Part shown: piece by piece, positions 35,644 to 45,600 of the stretch | How the letters are laid out: every line of letters begins with the position of its first letter | Numbering within the stretch: position 1 is the first letter of the stretch | Source of the DNA: Bradyrhizobium lupini | GTDB taxonomy: Bacteria > Pseudomonadota > Alphaproteobacteria > Rhizobiales > Xanthobacteraceae | DNA length: 64,000 nt | Assembly (NCBI RefSeq): GCF_040939785.1 | Contig: NZ_CP162553.1 | Coordinates: forward strand, 1,736,001 to 1,800,000 | Direction of reading: 5' to 3' | The notes under the pieces: model-generated | Told to the model about the DNA's origin: nothing | The model's input: only the letters and a program-made list of their open reading frames with translations | Databases searched by the model: none | Position numbers and translations under genes: made by a program

Positions 35644-36228
35644 ATGGCATTAGTAGAGGTTAAACCTAGCCGGATCGACACCGCGATCGCGGATACGATC
35701 GCTGATCACACCAATTCAGGCATCGAGCACACGGCGCAGACATTGACCTGGGCTGCCGACGAGCACGTGCTGCTCGCGCTGGCCGCGGCAGGGTGGCTCT
35801 ACACTCATATTTGGCAGCCCCAACAGCGCCCCGTTGCAAATCACGTTGTGGCCGTGTCGCTGGCGACTGCCGTCCTCCCGCATGTCCTGAAATCCATATT
35901 CGATCAGACCAGGCCAGACCGGCTGACCATACGCGGACACCGACATGGAGTACCCATCTCAGGACAGGCGCGCGACGCCTTCCCGTCCGGTCACGCGGTC
36001 CATATGGGCGCACTTGCCTCGGCGGCGGGCCTGCTGCCGAAAACGCCGCGTCGGTTGGTGCGTGCGATTGCGGTCGCACTTTCGCTGACACGGATTGCGG
36101 TACTCGCGCATTGGGCAAGCGACGTCGTCGCAGGCTTTGCGCTGGGCGCGGCTGTAGAGAGACTCTTGCGGCCATGGACACTGACGCAATCGTTGCGCAA
36201 GCAGCTCACTTGGCGGAAACGGCCATGA
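35644..36228 (+). CDS. PAP2-family membrane phosphatase
   Basis: This integral membrane protein of 194 aa carries the three phosphatase signatures: KSIFDQTRPDR (KxxxxxxRP), FPSGHAVHMG (PSGH) and SLTRIAVLAHWASDVVAG (SRx5Hx3D-like). It would dephosphorylate a lipid phosphate such as undecaprenyl pyrophosphate or phosphatidic acid on the periplasmic side. Its stop overlaps the next ATG (ATGA at 36225-36228), so it heads a three-gene overlapping set with two DUF3147-like membrane proteins. A GGAAC-N16-CTTT element at 35582-35606 is a weak promoter candidate. Confidence 0.88.
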   Translation: MALVEVKPSRIDTAIADTIADHTNSGIEHTAQTLTWAADEHVLLALAAAGWLYTHIWQPQQRPVANHVVAVSLATAVLPHVLKSIFDQTRPDRLTIRGHRHGVPISGQARDAFPSGHAVHMGALASAAGLLPKTPRRLVRAIAVALSLTRIAVLAHWASDVVAGFALGAAVERLLRPWTLTQSLRKQLTWRKRP

Positions 36229-36572
36229 CCGAATATGTCGTGCGCTTCATCGCCGGTGGCATCATCGTCTCCGCTTTTGCGATCTTGGGCGATATGCTCA
36301 AACCCAAAAGCTTTGCGGGGTTGCTCGGCGCAGCACCGTCAGTTGCACTGGCGACGCTCGGCATCGCCGTCGTCCAGCACGGCCCGCAATACGCCGCGGC
36401 AGAAAGCTGGACGATGATCTATGGCGCGGTCGCGCTCGGCTGCTACAGCGTCGTCGTCTGCCATCTGCTGATCAGATACTGTGTGTCCGCGCTGCCGGCG
36501 ACCGTCCTTGCTGGTATCGTGTGGCTTGCGGTCGCCTTCGGCCTGCTCGCCGGCTTTGGAGGTGCGGCCTGA
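36225..36572 (+). CDS. DUF3147-like membrane protein (115 aa)
   Basis: Starting at ATG 36225 (MTEYVVRFIAGGIIVSAFAI) the protein has four hydrophobic segments (about 5-22, 33-50, 62-82, 92-112). GDMLKPKSFAGLLGAAPSVA is the characteristic cytoplasmic loop. The family assignment is from memory. An in-frame ATG at 36174 would extend it within the PAP2 gene. Translational coupling to PAP2 (ATGA) and to the next gene (TGATG) suggests a shared envelope function, which is unknown. Confidence 0.8.
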   Translation: MTEYVVRFIAGGIIVSAFAILGDMLKPKSFAGLLGAAPSVALATLGIAVVQHGPQYAAAESWTMIYGAVALGCYSVVVCHLLIRYCVSALPATVLAGIVWLAVAFGLLAGFGGAA

Positions 36573-37060
36573 TGCCGGTCAAGCTGTCGCTCTCCGCGCT
36601 GAAGCAGACGCGCTGGTACGAATACGGCATTCGTTTCCTGCTCGGTGGCCTGGCGACCGTGCTCACGGGGGTTCTGGGAGCGCGCTTCGGTGTTTCCGTC
36701 GGCGGACTTTTCCTTGCGCTTCCCGCCATCTTCTGCGCGAGCGCAACGCTGGTCGAAAGCCATGAACGCCGCACCAAGGAGAAGGCCGGCCTCAGCGGCA
36801 CGCGCCGCGGACAAGAGGCCGCCGGGCTCGACGCGGCTGGTGCCGCCTGGGGAAGCATCGGTCTCCTGGCATTCGCCGCCGTCTTTCATGTTACCGTGGC
36901 CGCAAGCGTTCCGGGCGCTTTCGCCGCCGCGTTGATAGCTTGGGCCGTGGTTTCGGTATTGGCCTGGGGGCTCAGGCGCAAGCTGCGCATCGTCTCCCGC
37001 AAACCGCCCCGGTCAGCCCATTCGCCATCAGCAAAGGATTCTCCCCTTACGAAGCGTTAG
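36572..37060 (+). CDS. DUF3147-like membrane protein (162 aa)
   Basis: The start at 36572 overlaps the previous stop (TGATG). The protein has a short cytoplasmic N-terminus (MPVKLSLSALKQTRWYEYGI), hydrophobic segments at about 22-40 and 45-62, a charged loop (SHERRTKEKAGLSGTRRGQE), two more membrane segments and a basic tail. The YGIRFLLGGLATVLTGVLGA start resembles the preceding protein's fold. It overlaps the convergent small gene by 4 nt at the stops. Function is unknown. Confidence 0.78.
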   Translation: MPVKLSLSALKQTRWYEYGIRFLLGGLATVLTGVLGARFGVSVGGLFLALPAIFCASATLVESHERRTKEKAGLSGTRRGQEAAGLDAAGAAWGSIGLLAFAAVFHVTVAASVPGAFAAALIAWAVVSVLAWGLRRKLRIVSRKPPRSAHSPSAKDSPLTKR

Positions 37061-37224
37061 CCCGCCTTGGCATGCATTGACGGCTGCAATCTCGGCGGTT
37101 GAAGGCCCGGGCTGTTGGCCCAGCGCTCGACCTGCTCGATGACCTTCTGGTGGCTGGGGCGCACCGGCCTGGGTGCTTCGCTCTCTTCGACATGTGTGCG
37201 GGGCAATCTGACTTCGTTCGTCAT
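37057..37224 (-). CDS. small hypothetical protein (55 aa)
   Basis: From ATG 37224 the peptide MTNEVRLPRTHVEESEAPRP continues into SHQKVIEQVERWANS, an amphipathic helix, and a Pro/Leu-rich end. A GGGAGAGACGTC sequence before the ATG gives a good SD. A competing ORF in another frame of the same strand has Arg-rich shadow-like composition and no SD. The protein has no known domain. Its stop overlaps the DUF3147-like stop (TTAG). Confidence 0.6.
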   Translation of the reverse strand: MTNEVRLPRTHVEESEAPRPVRPSHQKVIEQVERWANSPGLQPPRLQPSMHAKAG

Positions 37225-37336
37225 GACGTCTCTCCCATTTGCCGGGAGTATACACCTGTCAAAGGATCCCTGCATCACATAAGTTATTGATTTCGTTATA
37301 TTTTGTGGCTAACTTGGCGTCATAGCCGCATCTTGT

Positions 37337-37361
37337 GGAACCGCGGCCGAATGAGTTCGTT
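37337..37361 (+). promoter_or_regulatory. EcfG-type promoter, exact consensus
   Basis: GGAAC (37337-37341), 16-nt spacer, CGTT (37358-37361). The ATG of the ribbon-helix-helix-like gene is 39 nt downstream. The flanking sequence is AT-rich relative to the window. Confidence 0.75.
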
Positions 37362-37400
37362 GAGTAAACTACTCAACTTGCTCATTTTGGGTGATTGATC

Positions 37401-37649
37401 ATGAACGACCTTCGCGCCGAGCGGCTCCAGGTCATGCTGTCACCGGAAGAACTGGCCGCGGTGGACGACTTCCGGTTCAAACATCGCATGCCGACGCGAG
37501 CCGCGGCCGTGCGCGAGCTCCTGAAGCTCGGACTGGCCACCGCCGCAGTCGATGCAGGGGCGAATGTCAAATCGAGCAGGTTCGGAGTTTTCGGGCGCGG
37601 CCCGGACGGCCATACGCAACCGCATCCCGAGCGCGGCTCCGAGGATTAG
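37401..37649 (+). CDS. ribbon-helix-helix-like small protein (82 aa)
   Basis: The N-terminal 50 residues (MNDLRAERLQVMLSPEELAA, VDDFRFKHRMPTRAAAVREL, LKLGL) have the layout of an RHH/CopG-type DNA-binding motif: a beta strand of alternating residues, a helix beginning at SPEELA and a second helix with TRAAAVRELLKLG. The C-terminus is polar. It could be a transcriptional regulator, or an antitoxin without a visible toxin partner. An exact EcfG-type promoter lies directly upstream, so it is probably stress-induced. Confidence 0.75.
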   Translation: MNDLRAERLQVMLSPEELAAVDDFRFKHRMPTRAAAVRELLKLGLATAAVDAGANVKSSRFGVFGRGPDGHTQPHPERGSED

Positions 37650-37670
37650 TCCAGCCTGATGCTCAAGCAA

Positions 37671-37699
37671 ACGGCCCCGGCACGGGGTGCCAGGGCCGT
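37671..37699. terminator. strong hairpin, probable terminator
   Basis: ACGGCCC-CGGCAC paired with GTGCC-A-GGGCCGT forms a nearly perfect stem between two convergent genes. No long T-run follows on the plus strand; the minus strand ends in GTTTGCTT. Bidirectional termination is plausible. Confidence 0.55.
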
Positions 37700-37786
37700 C
37701 CTTGGAGATTACTTCCGGATCACCGGGGGCATGACAACCGGAAGCAATCCCTCGACTCTTCGCGTGCGAATTCGTTCCTGAAGGAA

Positions 37787-37993
37787 TTAGCCGCTCGGCG
37801 CGTCGCCGGAATCATCGGGCGCCATGCCGGAACCGGGCGTCTTGCTGTTGTCGTTCAGCTTGGGATCGCGCGTGGCCTCACGAGAGGGCGAGCCCTTTGG
37901 CTCCGACTTGTGCACGGTCTGCGCACGCTGCTTGTCCCGCGGCTGCTGTTCACCGCGCTGATCTCTGATGATGCCTTGGTCGGAATGGGCCAT
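37787..37993 (-). CDS. small hydrophilic protein (68 aa)
   Basis: This highly polar protein (MAHSDQGIIRDQRGEQQPRD, then KQRAQTVHKSEPKG and a Ser/Gly/Asp-rich end) has no hydrophobic core and is probably disordered. It resembles stress-associated hydrophilic proteins (hydrophilin-like) by composition only. An EcfG-like promoter (GGAAC-N16-CGTA) lies 35 nt upstream of the ATG. No domain is recognised. Confidence 0.68.
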   Translation of the reverse strand: MAHSDQGIIRDQRGEQQPRDKQRAQTVHKSEPKGSPSREATRDPKLNDNSKTPGSGMAPDDSGDAPSG

Positions 37994-38027
37994 GATAGCT
38001 CTCGCCTCTTTGCTGTCTCGAAGCGCT

Positions 38028-38052
38028 TACGCGCCGGAGCGTCGAAGGTTCC
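38028..38052 (-). promoter_or_regulatory. weak EcfG-type promoter candidate
   Basis: Minus strand GGAAC (38048-38052), 16 nt, CGTA (38028-38031). The last base differs from the consensus. The start codon at 37993 is 34 nt away. Confidence 0.4.
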
Positions 38053-38071
38053 GACCCGCGAGATCAGACTG

Positions 38072-38203
38072 CTAACTGTGCGCTGAGTGCACCGGGGTCG
38101 ATGCATTTTCGTGATGCACCTGCCGCACTGTCGTCACGGTGGCGAACGCGACCGACACGCCAAAGGCGAGGATGAGCGAAAGAAGAGCCAGACGTGGAGC
38201 CAT
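38072..38203 (-). CDS. small membrane or exported peptide (43 aa)
   Basis: Direct reading gives ATG 38203 to the stop at 38072. The peptide MAPRLALLSLILAFGVSVAF then ATVTTVRQVHHEN is a single hydrophobic helix or uncleaved signal followed by a short polar tail with several His. An optimal SD (CAGGAGGT) stands 7 nt before the ATG, which strongly supports translation. It lies between two small minus-strand genes. Function is unknown. Confidence 0.65.
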   Translation of the reverse strand: MAPRLALLSLILAFGVSVAFATVTTVRQVHHENASTPVHSAHS

Positions 38204-38308
38204 TGCAAAAACCTCCTGAAATAGGAAATCAACGCGATCGACTGTTACGAATGATCCTGCTTGTTGTCCGTGCGCAGTCTCACACGCAGATCCACGAACA
38301 CGACAGAA

Positions 38309-38503
38309 TTACGCATCCTGCTTTTGAGGCCTGCGCGTTGGAACGGGCGGCACCTCGCCGTCGAGCCAATCCTGCTCGTCGGCAAGTGCCGTCCACGCAT
38401 TCGCCATGCGCAGAAAACGATTGTGTGCCGGCTGTGCTTCGGCCCTCTCGGCGAGCTGGAGGCAGTTGTCGGCGTTATCCCTGAAGATCTCGGACTGTTT
38501 CAT
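38309..38503 (-). CDS. small helical protein (64 aa), Bradyrhizobium-type
   Basis: From ATG 38503 (MKQSEIFRDNADNCLQLAER) the protein is helical with RFLRMANAWTALADEQDWLD and a Pro-rich basic tail. The pattern NA-NC-QLA-RA...R--RM--AW-ALA-EQDWLDG recurs in many small Bradyrhizobium proteins I recall, all without known function. Another ATG lies two codons upstream at 38509. The cytoplasmic location is inferred from the lack of a signal. It is divergent from the DUF4142-like gene. Confidence 0.75.
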   Translation of the reverse strand: MKQSEIFRDNADNCLQLAERAEAQPAHNRFLRMANAWTALADEQDWLDGEVPPVPTRRPQKQDA

Positions 38504-38599
38504 CAACATGAATTGGGGACGGAACCGACGCGTCGCAACCGCCCTTACCGGATCGTAACATCTGCGGAACTTTCGACCGCCGTCCGCCATTGGACGTCC

Positions 38600-39112
38600 A
38601 TGCGGATTCTTCTCGCGATGGTTTTGGCGTTCATCAGCACTGCACCGCTTGCCGACAGCACCGGAGAGCGACGGCCGACCGGCAGCACGCCGACCGCAAC
38701 CGAGACCATCAGCGACCTCTACACTTTCAGCCGCTTTCAGCAGGGCTTGCTGGAGAGCACCGACCTGAAGGGCAATGCCGAGGTCAAGAACCTCGCCGCC
38801 CTGCGCGCCGAAGAAGCAGCCCGGCGCGACAAGGCCCTGAAACAGATTCAGGAGACGATCGGCACCGAACCGCGCGTCGCCAAGACGACCTCGGCGAGCG
38901 CGAGGCTGGTCGAGCCCGAAACTTCGGACGGACCGACTTTCGTCAGAAGCTTCTATGCCGCGCAGATTCCCGAGTATGAATCGGTGATCGACCTGCTCGA
39001 GCGCTATCTGAAGGCGCCCGACAATGCCGCGCTTGCAACATTCGCGCGCGAGCAGCTCCCACTGTTGCGCTCACAGGTCAAAGAAGCCGAGCGCACCATG
39101 GCAGACAAGTAG
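38600..39112 (+). CDS. exported DUF4142-like protein (170 aa)
   Basis: The start at 38600 (MRILLAMVLAFISTAPLADS) gives a signal peptide. The mature protein is helical with DLYTFSRFQQGLLESTDLKG, FVRSFYAAQIPEYESVIDLL, and LATFAREQLPLLRSQVKEAE, in the same order of helices as DUF4142 but less conserved than the gene at 34672. Long open sequence upstream to 38261 overlaps the divergent gene and is rejected. It is convergent with an exported Ser/Gly-rich protein, 4 nt apart. Confidence 0.75.
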   Translation: MRILLAMVLAFISTAPLADSTGERRPTGSTPTATETISDLYTFSRFQQGLLESTDLKGNAEVKNLAALRAEEAARRDKALKQIQETIGTEPRVAKTTSASARLVEPETSDGPTFVRSFYAAQIPEYESVIDLLERYLKAPDNAALATFAREQLPLLRSQVKEAERTMADK

Positions 39113-39116
39113 CCGT

Positions 39117-39413
39117 TTATTTATTGTTCGGACGACTTTGCTGGCTCTCCGGCCGCACGGTGCGGTCGCTCTCCGGCATCCGGTCCCGGCCGGCATCCCC
39201 ATTGTCATCCTTGCCGCCCGAAGTCGAGGTGCCGCTACCGCTGGGATTGGACCGGGTCGACGCACCCGTAGTTGGTGTGTCCGCGCGTGGGGTGGCGGAG
39301 CTTGCGGCGGGGTCGCCGGTCACCGCACCACGGCCGCTGGGCGCGCCGCCTTGTGCGAACGCCGATCCAGCCAACAACATCACGGTGCCGATCACGGCAA
39401 ATCCTGCTTTCAT
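39117..39413 (-). CDS. exported Ser/Thr/Gly-rich protein (98 aa)
   Basis: A signal peptide (MKAGFAVIGTVMLLAGSAFA) is followed by a low-complexity mature region of Ser, Thr, Gly, Pro and Arg (TTGASTRSNPSGSGTSTSGG), probably disordered in the periplasm. Similar low-complexity composition is seen in the exported protein at 48196. An EcfG-type promoter with TGTT lies 26 nt upstream of the ATG. Function is unknown. Confidence 0.75.
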   Translation of the reverse strand: MKAGFAVIGTVMLLAGSAFAQGGAPSGRGAVTGDPAASSATPRADTPTTGASTRSNPSGSGTSTSGGKDDNGDAGRDRMPESDRTVRPESQQSRPNNK

Positions 39414-39438
39414 GTGCGCTCTCCCTGTATTCGAGGCT

Positions 39439-39463
39439 AACAGCGGGACCAGCGGTCAGTTCC
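39439..39463 (-). promoter_or_regulatory. candidate EcfG-type promoter
   Basis: Minus strand GGAAC (39459-39463), 16 nt, TGTT (39439-39442), 26 nt before the ATG of the Ser/Gly-rich exported protein. Confidence 0.6.
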
Positions 39464-39694
39464 GGAAGCGATGACCGAGGCCCGAACGGGCCCCCAAGGT
39501 GTCTTCCCTCGGCAGAAATCAGGAACCCAATGGAACCATTCCGAGGTATCGCTATTATGTTAATCGGGCTGAGCAAAGCAGGTTCCACGTCCTGGCGCCG
39601 TAACGTTGGCGCTTGATTTCGAATTTGGCTGACGCTCTATTTTGACAATCCGCGTCTTGCCTGGGAATCGGCTGACGCCTGCGGGGGACAAATT

Positions 39695-42600
39695 ATGAGC
39701 GACCTCGATCCCGGATCTGCATCACGTTCCGGTCGTCGCGTTCCAAAGCCAAAAACCAACGGCATGTCGGAGCCCGATTCCCGGGCAGAATTGCTGCTCG
39801 CCCTGCAGGCCATGCGCAACGGCGATTTCTCCGTGCGCATGAGCGGCGACTATCTCGGCATCGACGGCAAGCTCGCCGACACTTTCAACGACATCATCGC
39901 CGCCAATCAGCGCATGGCGCAGCAGCTCGAACTGGTCGGCCAGGTGGTGGGCCGCGAGGGCAAGACCCGCCAGCGCGTGAAGTTTGGGCTGGCCTCCGGC
40001 TCCTGGGCCGACATGGAAGGCTCGGTCAATACGCTGATCGACGATTTGCTGTGGCCGACGCGCGAGGTGACGCGCGCGGTCGCAGCCGTGGCGCAGGGCG
40101 ACCTGCTCCAGACCGTCAAGCTCGACGTCGATGGACGCCCCCTGCGCGGCGAATTCCTGCAGTCGGCGACCATCGTCAACACCATGATCAAGCAGCTCGG
40201 CGTGTTCACCTCCGAGGTGACGCGCGTGGCGCGCGAGGTCGGCACCGAAGGCAAGCTCGGCGGCCAGGCCCAGGTGCCTGAGGTGACCGGCGTCTGGAAG
40301 GATCTGACCGAGAGCGTCAACTCGATGGCGAACAACCTGACCAACCAGGTTCGCAACATCGCCGAGGTGACGATCGCAGTTGCGAACGGCGACCTCTCGA
40401 AGAAGATCACGGTCGACGTCCGCGGCGAGATCCTTCAGCTCAAGGAAGCCATCAACACGATGGTGGACCAGCTCCGCTCCTTTGCGTCGGAAGTGACGCG
40501 CGTGGCGCGCGAGGTCGGCACCGACGGCAAGCTTGGCGGCCAAGCCATCGTGCCAGGCGTCGCCGGCACCTGGAAGGATCTCACCGACAGCGTCAACGCG
40601 ATGTGCGGCAATCTCACCGCACAGGTGCGCAACATCGCCAACGTCACCACCGCCGTGGCCCGCGGCGACCTGTCGCGCAAGATCACGGTGGACGTGCGCG
40701 GCGAAATCCTGGAGCTGAAGGACACCATCAACACCATGGTGGACCAGCTCAACTCGTTCGCCTCGGAAGTGACGCGCGTCGCGCGCGAGGTCGGCACCGA
40801 AGGCAAGCTCGGCGGCCAGGCCCAGGTGCCGGGCGTCGCCGGTACCTGGAAGGACCTCACCGACAACGTCAACTTCATGGCGTCGAACCTCACCGCGCAG
40901 GTCCGCAACATCGCCGACGTTGCCACCGCCATCGCGAGCGGCGACCTCTCCAAGAAGATCACGGTGAACGTCTCGGGCGAAATCCTTCAGTTGAAGGAAA
41001 CGCTCAACACGATGGTCGACCAGCTCAACGCCTTCGCCGGCGAAGTCACGCGCGTCGCGCGCGAGGTCGGCACCGAGGGCCGGCTCGGCGGCCAGGCCAA
41101 CGTGCTCGGCGTCGCCGGCACCTGGAAGGACTTGACCGAGAGCGTCAACTCGATGGCCTCGAACCTCACCGCGCAGGTCCGTAACATCGCCGAGGTGACG
41201 ACCGCGGTCGCGGGCGGCGATTTGTCGAAAAAGATCACCGTCGATGTCCGCGGCGAGATCCTCGAGCTGAAAGACACCATCAACACCATGGTGGACCAGC
41301 TCAACGCCTTTGCCGGCGAAGTCACGCGCGTTGCCCGCGAGGTCGGCACCGAAGGCAAACTCGGCGGCCAGGCCCAGGTGCGCGGCGTCGCCGGCACCTG
41401 GAAGGATCTCACCGACAGCGTCAACTCGATGGCCTCGAACCTGACCGGCCAGGTCCGCAACATCGCCGAAGTCGCGACCGCGGTGGCCAAGGGCGATTTG
41501 TCGAAGAAGATTACCGTCAACGTGTCAGGCGAAATCCTTCAGCTGAAGGAAACGCTCAACACCATGGTGGACCAGCTCAACGCCTTCGCCGGCGAAGTCA
41601 CGCGCGTCGCGCGCGAAGTCGGCACCGAAGGCAAGCTCGGCGGCCAGGCCGAAGTCCCCGGCGTCGCCGGCACCTGGAAGGACCTCACCGACAGCGTCAA
41701 CTCGATGGCGGGCAACCTCACCGCCCAGGTCCGCAACATCGCCGAAGTTGCGACCGCGATCGCCGGCGGCGACTTGTCGCGCAAGATCACCGTGGACGTG
41801 CGCGGCGAGATCCTTCAGCTCAAGGACACGCTGAACACGATGGTCGACCAGCTCAACCGCTTCGCGGGCGAGGTGACGCGCGTGGCGCGCGAGGTCGGCA
41901 CTGAAGGTCGGCTCGGCGGCCAGGCCAACGTGCCCGGCGTCGCCGGCACCTGGAAAGACCTCACCGACAGCGTCAACTCGATGGCGGGCAACCTCACCGC
42001 CCAGGTCCGCAATATCGCCGAAGTCACCACTGCCGTGGCGCGCGGCGACCTCTCGCGCAAGATCACCGTCGACGTCCGTGGCGAGATTTTGGAGCTGAAG
42101 AATACCATCAACACCATGGTGGACCAGCTCAACGGCTTTGCCGGTGAAGTGACGCGCGTCGCGCGCGAAGTCGGCACCGAAGGCAAGCTCGGCGGCCAGG
42201 CCGAGGTGCCCGGCGTTGCCGGCACCTGGAAGGATCTCACCGACAACGTCAACTTCATGGCCTCGAACCTCACGGCGCAGGTCCGCAACATCGCCGAGGT
42301 CGCGACCGCGATCGCCGGCGGCGACCTGTCGAAGAAGATCACGGTGGACGTGCGCGGCGAAATTCTGCTGCTCAAGGACACCTTGAACACCATGGTCGAG
42401 CAGCTCCGCTCCTTCGCCGCCGAAGTGACGCGCGTCGCGCGCGAGGTCGGCACCGAGGGCCGGCTCGGCGGCCAGGCCGTCGTGCCCGGCGTCGGCGGCA
42501 CCTGGAAGGACCTCACCGACAACGTCAACCTGCTGGCCGCGAACCTCACCACCCAGGTCCGCAACATCGCCGAAGTCACCACCGCCGTCGCGCGCGGCGA

Positions 42601-45600
42601 CCTGTCGCGCAAGATCACCGTCGACGTGAAGGGCGAAATTCTCGAGCTCAAGAACACCATCAACACCATGGTGGACCAGCTCAATGCCTTCGCCGGCGAA
42701 GTGACGCGCGTTGCCCGCGAGGTCGGCACCGAAGGCGAACTCGGCGGCCAGGCCCAGGTGCCCGGCGTCGCCGGCACCTGGAAGGATCTCACCGACACGG
42801 TCAACTTCATGGCGGCGAACCTGACCGAGCAGGTCCGCGGCATCGTCAAGGTGGTGACCGCGGTCGCCAACGGCGATCTCAAGCAGAACCTCACCGTGAA
42901 ATCGAAAGGCGAGGTCGCGGCGCTCGCTGACACCATCAACAACATGACCGAGACGCTCGCGACTTTCGCCGACCAGGTGACGTCGGTGGCGCGCGAGGTC
43001 GGCGTCGAGGGCAGGCTCGGTGGTCAGGCCGACGTGCCTGGCGCCGCGGGCACCTGGAAGGACCTCACCGGCAACGTCAATTTGCTGGCAGCCAACCTCA
43101 CCTCGCAGGTGCGCGCGATCGCGGAAGTGGCGACCGCCGTGACCAAGGGCGACCTGACGCGGTCGATCCAGGTCGACGCCCGCGGCGAGGTCGCGGAGCT
43201 GAAAGACAACATCAACACGATGATCACGAACCTCCGTCTTACGACGGACGTGAACACCGAGCAGGACTGGCTGAAGACCAATCTGGCGAAATTCACCAAC
43301 ATGCTTCAGGGCCAGCGCGACCTCACCACCGTCGGTCGCCTGCTGCTGACCGAATTGTCGCCGCTGGTGAACGCGCATACCGGCGTGATCTACCAGGTCG
43401 AGAATGAAGAGAATCCGCGGCTCCTGCTGCTTGCCTCCTATGCCGGCGACGGCGTCTATCCGTATCCGCGCGTGCTGCCATTCGGCGACGGCCTGATCGG
43501 CCAATGCGCGCTCGACCGGCGCCCACGCGTGATCGCGGACATTCCGCCCGACGTGGTGCCGATCAATTCGGCGCTGCTTCGCGTCGCGCCGAAGAACCTC
43601 GTGGTGCTGCCGGTGCTGTTCGAAGGCCAGGTCAAGGCGGTCATCGAGCTCGCCTCGCTCACCTCCTTCACGACCTCGCAGATGACCTTCCTGGAGCAGC
43701 TCACGGACTCGATCGGCATCGTGCTCAACTCGATCGAGGCGACGATGCAGACCGAAGGTCTGCTCAAGCAGTCGCAGCAGCTCGCCGGCGAGCTCCAGAC
43801 CCAGCAGCGCGAATTGCAGCAGACCAACGACCAGCTCGAACAGAAGGCGCAGCAGCTCGCCGAGCGCAACGTCGAAGTCGAGCGCAAGAACCAGGAGATC
43901 GAGCAGGCCCGCCGCGCACTGGAGGAAAAGGCAACCGAGCTCGCGCTGACCTCGAAGTACAAGTCCGAATTCCTCGCCAATATGAGCCACGAGCTGCGCA
44001 CGCCGCTGAACTCGATCCTGATCCTGGGCCAGCAGCTCACCGACAATCCGGACGGCAATCTTACCGGCAAGCAGGTCGAATTCGCCCGCACCATCCATGG
44101 CGCCGGCACCGACCTGCTCAATCTCATCAGCGACATTCTCGATCTCTCCAAGATCGAGTCCGGTACGGTGACGGTCGACGCCGAGGAAATCCTGACCGCG
44201 AATCTGCTCGAGACGGTCGGGCGGCCGTTCCGTCACGAGGCGGAGAACCGCAATTTGTCGTTCAAGATCGACGTCGATCCGAATCTTGCGCGCAGCCTCG
44301 TCACCGATTCCAAGCGCCTGCAGCAGGTTTTGAAGAACCTGCTCTCCAACGCCTTCAAGTTCACCGCCGAAGGCGAGGTGCGCCTGAAGGTCGCCGCCGC
44401 GGTCGGCGGCTGGGGCACGGATCATCCCGTGCTGAACTCGGCGCCGGCCGTGATCGCATTCGAAGTGTCCGATACCGGCATCGGCATTCCGCTGGAGAAG
44501 CAGAAGCTGATCTTCGAGGCGTTCCAGCAAGCGGATGCCGGCACCAGCCGCAAATATGGCGGTACCGGCCTCGGCCTTGCGATCAGCCGTGAACTCGCAA
44601 GCCTGCTCGGCGGCGAGATCCACCTGCGCAGCTTGCCGGGCAAGGGCTCGTGCTTCACGCTTTACCTGCCGCTGAAATATTCCGGCCCGACGCTCGCGCC
44701 CCGCGCAACGCCCCAACAGAGCCAGCCGCCGGCGCTGCAGCCCGCGACAGCCGAACCGCAGCGCGTGATCGAGCAGCTTCCCGACGACCGACTCAACCTC
44801 GAACCCGGCGATAGCATCCTCCTGATCGTCGAGGACGACCCGCACTACGCGCGCGTGTTGGTCGACCTCGCCCGCGACAAGGGATTCAAGGTGCTGGTCG
44901 CGGCCCGCGGCGCGGAGGCGCTGGAGCTTGCAAAGCAGTACCAGCCGAGGGCTGTCTCGCTCGACGTATTCCTGCCGGATATGCTCGGCTGGACCGTGTT
45001 GAGCCAGCTCAAGCACAATCCGCTGACCCGCCACATCCCCGTGCAGATCATCACGCTCGACGAGGACCGCCAGCATGCGCTGGCGCGCGGCGCCTTCTCC
45101 TTCGTCAACAAGCCGACGACGACCGAGGGTGTCTCGGCCGCGCTGACCCAGATCAAGGAATATGCGCGACCGCGGCGCAAGCGGCTGCTCATCGTCGAGG
45201 ACAACGAGGCCGAGCAGCTCTCGATCCGCGAGCTCCTGCATCACGACGACATCGAGATCGTGACGACCGGCACCGGTGCCGACGCGCTCTCGATGCTGCG
45301 TGAGAACCCCTGTGATTGCGTCGTGCTCGACCTGCGCCTGCCCGACATGACCGGCTTCGAGGTGCTAGACCAGATCCGCAATGACGAGGCGCTCTCGAAC
45401 GTTCCGGTGGTCGTCTTCACCGGCCGCGAGCTGTCGGCCGAGGAAGATGCGGAGCTCCACACCATGGCGCGGAGCATCGTGGTCAAGGGCGTGGAATCGC
45501 CGGAGCGCCTGCTCGACGAGACCGCGCTGTTCCTGCACCGCGTGATCACGGAGTTGCCGATCGAGAAGCAGCGCATGCTCGAGAAGCTGAACAGTTCCGA

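Noticed and set aside
37028..37255. Alternative minus-strand ORF overlapping the small gene at 37057-37224
   Set aside because: It is Arg/Gln-rich, lacks an SD at its start and has no sensible helix pattern. The other frame has a good SD and plausible composition.
41525..45244. A 1239-codon open frame on the minus strand opposite the poly-HAMP kinase
   Set aside because: It is a shadow of the GC-rich, repeat-containing kinase gene. Its translation mirrors the HAMP period and has no domain, and the plus-strand gene has unmistakable kinase motifs.
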